Positions 1 to 8,820 of a stretch of 64,000 nucleotides of DNA are shown here, in pieces. The first letter of the stretch is position 1. Every line of letters begins with the position of its first letter. A model generated the notes under the pieces. That model saw only the letters and a program-made list of their open reading frames with translations. It was not told where the DNA came from and ran no database searches. The DNA is taken from positions 423,501 through 487,500 of the forward strand of contig JACEEZ010015277.1 in assembly GCA_016584305.1 (NCBI GenBank). The letters are read 5' to 3'. This stretch comes from Chionoecetes opilio. Lineage: Eukaryota > Arthropoda > Malacostraca > Decapoda > Majidae. Both the position numbers and the translations under genes were made by a program.

Positions 1-235
1 GTTGTCAGACCTTGTTGCTGTTTAAGTGTGGTCCTCCAGGACTTGTTACCCACTGAACGACCACTGAGCTTGGTTTGAGGTCGTCTTGCCAGCGTCGTTG
101 AGCCCATTGTTGGATTTCTTTCATTGCTGCACAAGCGTATCTGTAGCGCTCCTTGTTAGGGTCGGTTGGATGGCGTGAGTAGAGCCGCCAGGCACGACTT
201 TTTCATCAGCAGCCATCCTACATGGTAACCAAACC
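1..235 (-). pseudogene. LINE fragment, endonuclease-RT linker
   Basis: Read on the minus strand, with frame shifts, this stretch gives peptides such as NKERYRYACAAMKEIQQWAQ followed by WQDDLK. These resemble the linker between endonuclease and reverse transcriptase in arthropod non-LTR retrotransposons. No continuous frame survives. It runs off the left edge, so its extent is unknown. From 236 to 383 I see nothing recognisable. Confidence 0.35.
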
Positions 236-552
236 AGGGCTTATCAAGGGGCTTGGCGGTGTAAGTCTGGCTGGCACATATTTCTTCTGGAGTTCAGCAG
301 AGTACGTGTGAATGTGTGTACCTGTGTATCCACATCATTGATGAGAATGGTGCTCCAGGGTGTTTATTGCAGCGCGTCACATACAGTACTCGTCAAAAGT
401 ATGCGGCGCCCTGCTCCCGCCCCGCACAAACAAACAATATATAAGGAAATTTATAGAAATAATGTATTATAATTAACGTTTATTACTTGGTTGGGTGGCC
501 TCTTCCTTCTTCCCCGGCTTGGAGACGTCGGGTAGTGAAAGAACTAGGTTTC

Positions 553-958
553 TTAGGTGTTCAGGTGAGATGTTTTCCAGGACTCACGGATGGCCCTTTC
601 GAGCTTGGGTATGGAGCTGACGTCTTTCCCCTGCAGATCCTTCTTGACCATGTGCCAGAGGTTCTCAATTGGGTTGAGGTCCGGGCTGTTACCTGGCCAA
701 TCCTTTATGAAGGGTACCATGCAGTCATCAAGCCACTGAGTGACAGATTTGGCAGTGTGAGCAGGAGCACCGTCCTGTTGAAACACACTGGCACGTGTGA
801 GCTTGAAAGAATCTGACAAATATTCACAAAGCAGCTCCAGGTAAACACCTTGATTCACTTTAAGGTTTTAAGGAAGCACAACAAGCTTGCCTAAACCTAT
901 GCCAGAGAAACAACCCCACACCATAAGTGAATCTGGGTGTTTTACAGTGCTCTCCACA
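553..958 (-). pseudogene. Tc1 transposase, C-terminal half (copy A)
   Basis: The minus-strand frame carries VFQQDGAPAHTAKSV, the region of the second catalytic Asp, and NSPDLNPIENLW, the region of the third acidic residue of the DD34E triad. The upstream block HPDSLMVWGCFSG lies at about 900-950. A TAA stop separates the two blocks, at the same codon as in copy B (2776-2778), so the stop was inherited from a common ancestor. The N-terminal half is missing because copy A ends about ten bases beyond the insertion of the 961-2070 element. Non-functional. Confidence 0.85.
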
Positions 959-960
959 TA

Positions 961-2070
961 CAATAAACCCTTCATGCTCGCGGGTTTCAGGCTCGCGGAT
1001 TTGATTACTCGCGGGTTTTCAACCCTTGTGATAAATAATAATAAATACAGATAATTAAATATAATTTTAAAATACGAAAAGTATTTTTCATAAAAACTAC
1101 TATGCATGCCTCTTCAGTGGCACATAAAAGTCTGTAGTGATGCTAAAATTCGCAATATATGGCACCTGGCGACATTAGTGCAGTGGCGAGTGACTGGCGA
1201 CTAGTGTTATCTACGGATTACGGTAGCCACACACTGGTGGGCTGAGCGCTGCGTGCACACCTCAACTTCCTCAAGCCACCACCAGACCAGACACAATAGT
1301 GAACATTTAAGCAGTGCCAACCCAATCACCCTAAAACATAGGGAGGAGCACTGGAGCAAGCTGGTGTGGTGGACAATCTGGCCGTGGTGCGAGAGGCATA
1401 GCTTTGCGCCAGCCACCCCAACACAACACACCCTAACACAACCCTCACCGTTGGCCCACAGCGATCCACGGGGGTTCAGCGTCCACTTCCTCCTCCTTCT
1501 GGGCTCAGCCATAGGCATATCCATGGTGGTGGTGGTGGCGGGGAGGAATAGTGTTGTGATGTAACCCTGGCAGCGGCTACACGTGTGTCGCGGCCTCAGC
1601 TGTTATGGGTTGTTGCTGATGATGACAGTGTTCAGTTCAGTTGTTGGTAGTCTGGCCTTTTTTATCGGCACCCCCTGATGTGATCTTTGATGTTTGAAGA
1701 ATTTCAATTTCGTCAGTTATCGACGCAGCTGAGATGGATCTCCACTGTAACCAGACAGCTCTCTCTCATACTACCCCTAGAGAGCTGTCTGCTACCAGTG
1801 CTTATAGTGTTGGCCGAAGCCAGCACCCCGGGAGGTGGGTTACAAACCCCCGGCTAACACCCGCTACCCATTCACTGCTGGGTGGACAGGGGCTCGGGTT
1901 TTAAGGAAACAGCCCAACTGTTTCATTATCATTCAAGCAACAAAATCCATTTTCTTTATACCGTAAGCCTATTTTCGGGGCGGGAGGGGTAACTAATGTC
2001 ATGCTCGCGGATTTACGATACTCGTGGGTGTCTCTGTTCCCTAACCCCCGCGAGCATGAAGGGTTTATTG
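961..2070. mobile_element. TA-flanked inverted-repeat element (GCTCGCGGG family)
   Basis: The ends are a near-perfect inverted repeat of about 24 bp beginning CAATAAACCCTTCATGCTCG. TA target duplications lie at 959-960 and 2071-2072. The motif GCTCGCGG recurs just inside both ends. The outer flanks rejoin to an uninterrupted Tc1 sequence when compared with copy B near 2685, which confirms insertion into copy A. No transposase is visible, and open frames near 1207-1564 are not recognisable. The right part contains a repeat fragment also found near 50216. TA target and end structure fit Tc1/mariner or pogo mobilisation. Confidence 0.8.
1745..1915 (-). repeat. Short interspersed repeat (type S2) fragment
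   Basis: This block contains the stretches around GTTGGCCGAAGCCAGCACC and CCCATTCACTGCTGGGTGG, which recur in opposite orientation at about 50216-50345 and, shortened, at 57865-57895. Three dispersed copies support a short interspersed repeat. Its class is not clear from sequence alone. Confidence 0.5.
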
Positions 2071-2140
2071 TACCGTGAGTCGTATCCTTTGTCGTGTGTT
2101 TTGCACTTATCAGTGGTGATTGTGGTATTATATTTTTATT

Positions 2141-3093
2141 ATGGCACCTACCAAGGAACTAAGCAAAGAAACCATTGCTCAGATAATTGGTTTAAAGGAT
2201 CAGGCCACCAAACGAAAGAAATAAGTGAGTTGTTGTGTGTGGCTAAGTCAACAGTAAGGGTGTACTTGGCGCGTTTCAGAGAGGAAAACAGCGGTAAAAC
2301 GCCATCACAGAAACTTCGGCCTGGTCGTCCCAGGAAGATTTCTCAAAGGTCTGTGAACGTTCTAAAATGTTCGTTGGAGAGTACCCCTCGTGTTACAGCA
2401 AGGGTATTAAAGGAAAACAACCATGAAGAGTTTGGTGCAGTGTCTGTTCGTACTGTATCTCGCCGAGTGCAAGAGTTGGGTTATACTAGCCACAAGCCAC
2501 TGAAGAAGCCACTTCTTACATGCACACAGAGAGCTCGCAGGGGCACCTTCACCAAGAAATATCTTGCTTGGACTGATGATGACTGGTTGTCAGTGTTGTG
2601 GTCTAATGAGGCAAGATTTACTGTGACATGTAACCGAGGAGCTCGAGTGTACCGTCGCCCAGGCAGTGACCCCCTCGACTCACGGTATGTGAAGAGCACC
2701 GTAAAACACCCAGATTCACTTATGGTGTGGGGTTGTTTCTCTGGCAGAGGTTTAGGCAAGCTTGTTGTGCTTCCTTAAAACCTTAAAGTGAATCAAGGTG
2801 TTTACCTGGAGCTGCTTTGTGAATATTTGTCAGATTCTTTCAAGCTCACACGTGCCAGTGTGTTTCAACAGGACAGTGCTCTTGCTCACACTGCCAAATC
2901 TGTCACTCAGTGGCTTGATGACTGCATGGTACCCTTCATAAAGGATTGGCCAGGTAACAGCCCGGACCTCAACCCAATTGAGAACCTCTGGCACATGGTC
3001 AAGAAGGATCTGCAGGGGAAAGACGTCAGCTCCATACCCAAGCTCGAAAAGACCATCCGTGAGTCCTGCGCAAACATTTCACCTAACACCTAA
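2141..3093 (+). pseudogene. Tc1-family transposase (copy B), inactivated
   Basis: A DD34E cut-and-paste transposase. It starts at ATG 2141 with a helix-turn-helix region (SELLCVAKSTVRVYLARF), a GRPR-like linker (LRPGRPRKISQR) and the catalytic core. Three defects are visible. A frameshift near 2215 separates the ATG frame from the main frame. An in-frame TAA at 2776-2778 lies after GLGKLVVLP. The first catalytic Asp is Asn (WSNEARF; family usual WSDE). The block around the second Asp reads QQDSALAH where copy A reads QQDGAPAH. NSPDLNPIENLW near the C-terminus is intact. Total length, about 315 residues, is close to the family norm of 340. It depends on the terminal repeats at 384 and 3263 for any mobility. 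Confidence 0.9.
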
Positions 3094-3265
3094 GAAACCT
3101 AGCTCTATCACTACCCCGACGTCTCCAAGCCGTGAAGAAGAGAAGAGGCCACTCAACCAAGTAATAAAAGTTAATTATAATACATTATTTCTATAAATTT
3201 CCTTATGTATTGCTTGTTGTGCGGGGGCGGGAGCAGGGCGCCGCATACTTTTGACGAGTACTGTA

Positions 3266-3339
3266 GACCGAGAGTTTCGCGCTAGAGTTTCGCTCTATGC
3301 CTTGGGAAGAAAGCAAGCGCGAAACTCGGGAGGGTACTG
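3266..3339. repeat. Fragment of GAGTTTCGCG-type TA element end
   Basis: The end CGAAACTCGGGAGGGTACTG at 3320-3339 followed by TA matches the terminal repeat of the element at 49903-52700. The motif GAGTTTCGC occurs twice inside it. No matching left end is seen upstream of 384, so it is a remnant. Confidence 0.5.
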
Positions 3340-3369
3340 TATATCTATCGGACAACAGTTTTGGTGGTC

Positions 3370-3453
3370 TGGTTTTTTTTCTTCTAAAAAATGTCTTTCC
3401 AAAATCAGGGTAAGTCTTCCAAGATGCAGCGTCTTATAAGCCATAAATAATGG
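3370..3453 (-). repeat. End fragment of GGCTTATAAGACGC-type element
   Basis: On the minus strand this matches the first 80 bases of the repeats at 11869 and 53181 (GGCTTATAAGACGC, then a stretch beginning CTTGGAAGAC). It is cut at 3454, where another repeat begins. Confidence 0.55.
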
Positions 3454-4444
3454 TAATAACATACTTATCCAATGACTTGCACTGATGAAAAAATGACCAA
3501 ATATGTATTACAAAATATCGAAACGATTCATCTTTTAAGAATTTTAAATTTCATTCTTCCTAAGTTAAGATTTTTTTTTTTTTTTTTGGATCTCGTAAGT
3601 GTATTTGCTATTATTTACAAATATTTACCTAGATTGAAAAAAAATGAAAGATGAGAAAATCACATCTTCATTCCTCTTTCCAATGATATATGTATTGTTT
3701 ATTAAATTCGGTACAATAGTGGCGAAGTTATTAAAGGAAAACTGGAAAAAAGGCAAGTTTTTCAGTATAGAGGTTTAAAGGCGTGCAGCTTTTTAAGCCA
3801 CGCGCCCTTTAAACCTCAAGGCTCAGTGAATCTGGGCAGATGCTGGTTTGTTTGTTTACTCTCTCAGCCACGCTCTCTATCACTCTTGAAGTGTTATATG
3901 ACGTAGCTGGTATCTGGTCCCCCTTTTCCAAAAGGTACTAGTCACAAAAGGGTGCTAGCTGTCAGACGCACATGGGCAGGTTGCTGAACTACAGCCAGCA
4001 TTCTCTCTCTCTGAGCCACTTTATGCCTTGATGTCCTTGGCATGGTGGTGGAGGAGGTAGAGAGCGTGAGATAGATCAATCCTGTGCTGAATAAATAATA
4101 ATTGGTAATTGGTCTGGAGGGAGCAGGAATGGTGGAAGGCTAAGAGACGAGCAGCGACACCCGGCTTCTCCCTCTACTCTCTCACTACTGAGGCCTTGAG
4201 ACGACCCTCTGTCTCACAGAGAGGGACTGAGAGGTGCCAATTTGCCTATGCCAGTGAATATCATAAAAAAAAATTGTACGGATATTTTTCGGCGGGGGAG
4301 GGGGGGGAGAAAATCAGCCAAAACTCTTTCATTTTTTCTTCTTTCTTTATAATACTTTGTCACAAGCTTGAACAAGTGTTCAACTACGCATGATAATTTT
4401 TTCGGGTATTACAACTTTTCGTAAATATTCGTGTGACGCTCCCC
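3454..4444. mobile_element. Harbinger-like repeat, copy 1 (5' truncated)
   Basis: This ~1-kb repeat has an inverted, better-preserved partner at 53941-55568. The right end reads GTGTGACGCTCCCC and abuts TTA at 4445-4447, as in PIF/Harbinger elements, which duplicate a 3-bp TTA or TAA. The left end is missing. A 94-codon frame at 4109-4393 has an aligned, diverged frame in the partner (80 codons, 54033-54275 minus) and resembles no domain I know. It interrupts or abuts a LINE beginning at 4448. Confidence 0.6.
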
Positions 4445-4447
4445 TTA

Positions 4448-4928
4448 AAGCTATTAGTGCTGATGTACGCAGACGATACGGTTATACTGAGTGATAGCGA
4501 GTAAAACATGAACCAGTCCCTAACAACCCTTTATAGTTACTGTTCTGACTGGAAGTTAAAGGTAAACTGTAGTAAAACCAGGATATAGTCGTGTTTAGTA
4601 GAGGTAAAGTTCAAACCAGTAATTATAGTTTAAATTTTGGTGGAGAGGAAATTGAGGTAGTTTGTGTGTATAAGTACTTGGGTATACTATATTGGGTATT
4701 ATAATGGTCAGTTTGGAAAGGGGAGCTAGAACTCAAGGAGCAAGCAACCAGGGCCATGTACGCAGTTATTGGTACTTCCCATAAATATGATTTGCCAGTT
4801 GATATACAAATTCAAATGTATAACAGTATTGTACCTGTAATGACATATGCTATGTGAAATATGTTGTATTGATATTGTAAGGGAATTATAATTATTACAG
4901 ATGAAGTTTTTGAAGCATGTTTTGTATC
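4448..4928 (+). pseudogene. Decayed LINE reverse transcriptase, part 1
   Basis: The frame gives LLVLMYADDTVILSDSE, the catalytic YADD box of non-LTR reverse transcriptase. About 20 residues on comes CSDWKLKVNCSKTRI, the usual post-palm block. Frameshifts and stops follow (pieces around VCVYKYLGI). The copy is split by the TA element 4931-6108 and resumes at 6111. The 5' part (endonuclease, fingers) is absent. Confidence 0.75.
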
Positions 4929-4930
4929 TA

Positions 4931-6108
4931 CACACAAACCTCGATTTCCCGGACCTCCATTTCCCGGATATCGGATTTAGCGGACAAAATCTGAGGTCCG
5001 GGGATATGTCATAGAGTCCCGAACAATTTAATTTTTTTTTTTTTTTTTACGTTGAAATGCCTGGTCCTGTTTGTAAATTGACAAAGTTGTCCGGGGGTCC
5101 GAGCGTCTCCTGTCACTCCTGGTCAGTGTCCGTGCCTCCCGCCAGGTGGCAACATGCTCAGCGGTCGTATTGTTTACATTTGGGCACACGACAATCACGG
5201 TTCACCTGCACCGGCTCCGTCAGTCCCCTGACTCCCACTGCCCCTGGTGCAGGAACATCTCTGAGACTATTGAAAACTTTTTGCTGCCTCCCGCCAGGTG
5301 GCAGCATGCTCAGCGGTCGTATTGTTTACATTTGGATACACGACACTCACGGTTCACCTGCACCGCCTCCGTTAGTCCCCTGAACCCCACTGCCCCTGGT
5401 GCAGGAACGTCTCTTGAGACTATTGAACACTTTCTGCTGCCACCCGCCAGGTGGCAACATGCTCAGCGGTCGTATTGTTTACATTTGGGCACACGACACT
5501 CACAATTCACCTGCACAGCCTCTGTTAGTCCCCTGACCCCCACTGCCCCTGGTGCAGGAACGTCTCTTGAGACTATTGAACACTTTCTGCTGCCTCCCGC
5601 CAGGTGGCAGCATGCTCAGCGGTCGTATTGTTTACATTTGGGCACACGACACTCACGGCTCACCTGCACCGCCTCCGTTAGTCCCCTGACCCCCACTGCC
5701 CCTGGTGCAGGAACGTCTCTTGAGACTATTGAATACTTTCTGCTGCCTCCCGCCAGGTGGCAGCAATGGCAGCATGCTCAGCGGTCGTATTGTTTACATT
5801 TGGGCACACGACACTCATGGTTCACCTGCACTGCCTCCGTTAGTCCCCTGACCCCCACTGCGCCTGGTGCAAGAATGTCTCTTGAGACTATTGAACACTC
5901 TGCTGCCTCCCGCCAGGTGGCAGCATGCTCAGCGGACGTAAAAGTCCGTGGCGGGGTAGTTGATATTGGCGGTTGCCGGACAGTAAATACTAGAGTAGGA
6001 TAAACGTCCGGGGGTGGGTAATGGCATTGGACTGTTGTGATTCCCGGACATTTGCGGTTCCCGGACCAGTGCTCCCCCCTATTAGTCCGGGAAAACGAGG
6101 TTTGTGTG
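4931..6108. mobile_element. TA-flanked element (TTTCCCGGA family) carrying a satellite
   Basis: The terminal inverted repeat is CACACAAACCTCGWTTTCCC at both ends, with TA at 4929-4930 and 6109-6110. Subterminal TTCCCGGA motifs repeat several times at both ends. The interior is mostly a 153-bp tandem repeat (5135-5940). No transposase domain is seen. Removing it rejoins the two LINE halves at 4928 and 6111. Mobilisation in trans by a Tc1/mariner or pogo enzyme is inferred. Confidence 0.85.
5135..5940. repeat. 153-bp tandem repeat, about five units
   Basis: Each unit begins near CCTCCCGCCAGGTGGCA and ends near GACTATTGAACACTTTCTGC. Unit starts are at 5135, 5287, 5440, 5593, 5746 and 5906. Spacing is 152-153 bp except for the last full unit (160 bp), which has a small GCAATG-type insertion. 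Because 153 is divisible by three, the repeat keeps a 285-codon frame open (5146-6003). That frame encodes a 51-residue repeat and is probably not a gene. Confidence 0.9.
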
Positions 6109-6110
6109 TA

Positions 6111-6960
6111 CATAGGTATACAAGAATGAACATTGTATATGGTTAGCTTGGAGTGTATTCACTGGAAATAAGTATTAAGTGCAGGATGATTAGTTTTTGT
6201 TCACGATTAATCATGGGAAAAAATACCAAATTGAGTGACGTTATTTATAAGTGTTTGTTACAGTTACACATGTCTGGTGTTTACGCATCACCATGGTTGG
6301 ATTGTATAAGGAACATATGTAATGATTATTGTCTGTCAGGTGTGTGGTTGTTTCAAACTGTTGTTGTTAATAGAAGATGGTTTAGGCAAGCTGTTGAACA
6401 GAAGCTAAAAGATCTTTGGACAAAAACTTGGTATAGAAATTTAGCAACAAAAAACATTTGTAGTAGTTATAGAATGTATAAAAAAGTTTATGGTACTGAA
6501 GAATATCTCTTAAAGTAAAACAAGTCGTATTTACATGAGTAAGTTTCGCACAGGAAATAATCAATTACCAATTATATTACTGGTAGATATCGGCAAATTA
6601 TCAGGGAAGAGCGTCACTGTGATAAATGTAATGGTGGACTATATTTGTCCATATTTGTTAAGAAACAAATATATACCTGATCATTATATAACAAACCCAA
6701 ATCAATTCAGATTTACTATGTTGATGCAGAGTAGAAATAAGAATTTATTAAATAATTTTGCACAATTTATCAAAGGTGTCTTAAGACTTTTTAGGTATCT
6801 ATATATAGAGAACTGCTATGTAGTTACATTACTGAGGAACTGTGCTCCATACTTTTTCTGCAAAAGTCTGAGCAATAGATGTATTCTATTCTATTCTATT
6901 CTATTCTGTAGACAAAATCTGTTCAAAATTCCCAGAATATTTTTGTCTTATTGATCACAC
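6111..6960 (+). pseudogene. Decayed LINE C-terminal region, part 2
   Basis: This continues the copy interrupted at 4930. Frames at 6153-6518 and 6535-6954 resemble the region downstream of reverse transcriptase in arthropod LINEs: WFRQAVEQKLKDLWTKTWYR, then FRTGNNQLPI, PYLLRNKYIPDHYI and NNFAQFIKGVLRLF. The stop and frame change between the two frames show it is dead. A short (TTCTA)n run lies at 6883-6906. Confidence 0.65.
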
Positions 6961-7084
6961 CAAAGTCATTCTCGTATATATATTTTTTTTACTTGTTCTG
7001 CCACCATACATGTGAAGCACAATGCAAACTGTATATATATATTATTTACAATGGGATGTTTCTCAATATGGTAATCTGTTTCAG

Positions 7085-7193
7085 TTGTGTTGCCGTTACT
7101 TACCTAAGCAGAAACCCCAGTTCATAAACATTCCAACAGAGCTAATTGAGGAGAACACTGACCTCACTGAGAGTGGAGATGCCAATACTTCAG
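7085..7193 (+). CDS. EXOC1: Exocyst complex component 1 (Sec3), internal exon a
   Basis: EXOC1/Sec3 is a subunit of the octameric exocyst, which tethers secretory vesicles to the plasma membrane. This 109-bp exon encodes LCCRYLPKQKPQFINIPTEL and then EENTDLTESGDANTS, corresponding to the stretch just after the N-terminal PH-like lipid-binding domain, before the coiled coil. The acceptor is a pyrimidine-rich run ending TCTGTTTCAG at 7075-7084. The donor GTATTG at 7194 leaves one base of a codon, which joins with CT of the 13203 exon to give Ala. The stronger-looking GTGAGT at 7201 would break the frame. Preceding exons for the PH-like domain are not visible between 1 and 7084, which is filled with repeats. 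Confidence 0.82.
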
Positions 7194-7198
7194 GTATT

Positions 7199-7201
<3 letters not shown>

Positions 7202-7252
<51 letters not shown>
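7202..7252. repeat. (TG)n microsatellite at exon donor
   Basis: About 25 TG units start 8 bp after the inferred exon a splice donor. Similar but separate TG tracts lie at 7614-7634 and 8730-8818, each beside a LINE 3' end. Confidence 0.95.
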
Positions 7253-7254
<2 letters not shown>

Positions 7255-7257
<3 letters not shown>

Positions 7258-7600
7258 TACTTACCTAGTTGTATTTACCTAGTTGTGTTTTACAGGGCCT
7301 GAGCTACACTCGTGTGGTCCCGTCTCCACTCTCCGTATCTACATTTATCCAGTCTTTCTTTTAATTGGTGCACATTATGTGCCGATGATCACCGCCTCAT
7401 TTAGTCCATTCCAAACTTCTACATTTCTATGAGGGAAGCTGTACTTCTTTATGTTGTTCAGGCATCTACCTTTTCCTAGTTGTTTTGTATGTCCTCTTGT
7501 GTATCGACCTTCTCTTTGTTTCCAAGTCAGTAGTCTTTCATTGTCTGTTTCTTTCATCTTTGTTATCAGCTTAAAAATTGTTATTAAGTCTCCTCTTTCT
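7255..7600 (-). pseudogene. 5'-truncated LINE 3' end (copy 1 of same-strand series)
   Basis: On the minus strand the frame 7375-7557 ends the LINE ORF: KKYSFPHRNVEVWNGLNEAV. It is followed by a GGAGACGGGACCAC segment and a tail of AACTAGGTAAATAC units (7258-7292). The same 3' tail marks copies at 7640, 8355, 8820, 16800 and 23270. Everything upstream of the last ~60 codons is gone. Confidence 0.75.
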
Positions 7601-7639
7601 TTCTCTTTCTCTTCTGTGTGTGTGTGTGTGTGTGTATAT

Positions 7640-8350
7640 ATTTACCTAGTTGTATTTACCTATGTAGTTGTGTTTTACAGGCTACACTCGTGTGGTCCCG
7701 TCTCCATATCTACATTTATCCAGTCTTTCCTTCAACTGGTTCACATTCTGTAACGATAGCACCTCCTCATTTAGTCCATTCCAAACTTCTACATTTCTAT
7801 GAGGGAAGCTGTACTGTATGTTATTCAGGCGTCTCCCTTTTCCTAATGTTTTTATATGTCCTCTTGTGTATTCTTCTCTTTGTTTCCGAGTCAGTAGTCT
7901 CTCATTGTCTGTTTCTTCCATCTTAGTTATCAGTTTAAAAATTGTTATTAAGTTTCCTCTTTCTCTTCTTTGCTCAAGTGATGGTCATTTTATCTCTTGC
8001 AACCTTTCCTCATAAGTAAGTTCTTCTAGCTCTGGTACCATCTTTGTTGCCATTCTCTGTATCCTCTCCAAATTTTTCACATGCTTCTTTTTATATGGAG
8101 ACCACACGATGGCAGCATATTCCATTTTTGGTCGGATCATTGTAGTAATTATCTTTCTCATATTTTTGTCCAAGTAATGAAATGCCACTCTAATATTCTT
8201 CAACATCCTGTACGTATCTCCAAATATTTTATCTATATGTTTTTCTGGTTGCAGGTTTTCTTGTACTATCACTCCCAGGTTCTTTTCTTCATGAACCTTT
8301 GTAATTACTTCATTTCCCATTTTATATGGCCATTTATATCTCCCCCCTTT
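7640..8350 (-). pseudogene. LINE 3' end with RT thumb region (copy 2 of series)
   Basis: Minus-strand frames 7985-8320 and 7682-7921 give the post-palm region: VIVQENLQPEKHIDKIFGDT, then IRPKMEYAAIVWSPYKKKHV, then NERLLTRKQREEYTRGHIK and RLDKCRYGDGTTRV at the terminus. This is the common decapod jockey/CR1-like LINE also present at 20590-23280. One frameshift lies between the two frames. The 3' tail of TAGGTAAATA units lies at 7640-7668. Confidence 0.8.
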
Positions 8351-8354
8351 TTAT

Positions 8355-8715
8355 TTTTGTATTTACCTAGGTGTGTTATACGGGAAATGAGTTACTCTTG
8401 TGGGATCCCGTCTCCTTGTCTCAATTGGTCAATCCTACTTTTAAAAACATGAATTCTTTTTGTCATCTATAAATTCACTGTTCAGGCTATTCCACATAAC
8501 AATGCACAGATAGGGAAAACAACTTTTTTATGTCCTTCAAGCACCTTGTCTTCTTAAGTTTCTTTGTATGACCTCATGTGGCCCCTACGTCCCATACATA
8601 CATGTCGTCTTTGTCATTTCTCTCCATTCCTGACATAGCTCTATCAAGTCTCCTCTATTTCTTCTTTCTTTCAATGATGGCAACTCCAGTTCTTCATCCT
8701 CTCCTCATAAGTCAG
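8355..8715 (-). pseudogene. LINE 3' end, divergent subfamily (copy 3 of series)
   Basis: The tail GTATTTACCTAGGTG at 8356-8370 and the CCCGTCTCC block (8407-8415) mark a third 3' end in minus orientation. The coding part is too decayed for a clean frame but follows the same order of blocks as its neighbours. Confidence 0.5.
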
Positions 8716-8729
8716 GTCTGACAGGCTTG

Positions 8730-8730
8730 T

Positions 8731-8818
<88 letters not shown>
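8730..8818. repeat. (GT)n microsatellite
   Basis: About 44 GT units lie directly next to the 3' tail of the LINE copy that begins at 8820. Confidence 0.95.

Positions 8819-8819
<1 letters not shown>

Positions 8820-8820
<1 letters not shown>

Larger units (their letters stand above)
384..3263. mobile_element. Composite palindromic Tc1-type transposon
   Basis: Both ends are the same transposon end in opposite orientation: CAGTACTCGTCAAAAGTATG starts at 384 and its reverse complement ends at 3263. TA dinucleotides lie outside at 382-383 and 3264-3265. Roughly 580 bp at each end are inverted copies of each other, each covering the 3' half of a Tc1 transposase. The left arm (copy A, minus) is truncated and carries an inserted element at 961-2070. 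The right arm (copy B, plus) carries a nearly complete transposase. The junction of A and B is just after 2080, where about ten bases of copy A (2071-2080) meet copy B's 5' untranslated region. This is a fold-back derivative rather than a normal Tc1 element, whose two ends would flank one gene. Confidence 0.8.

Noticed and set aside
5146..6003. 285-codon open frame as a novel repeat protein
   Set aside because: It is kept open only because the underlying tandem unit is 153 bp. The amino-acid repeat has no recognisable domain and sits in a transposable element.
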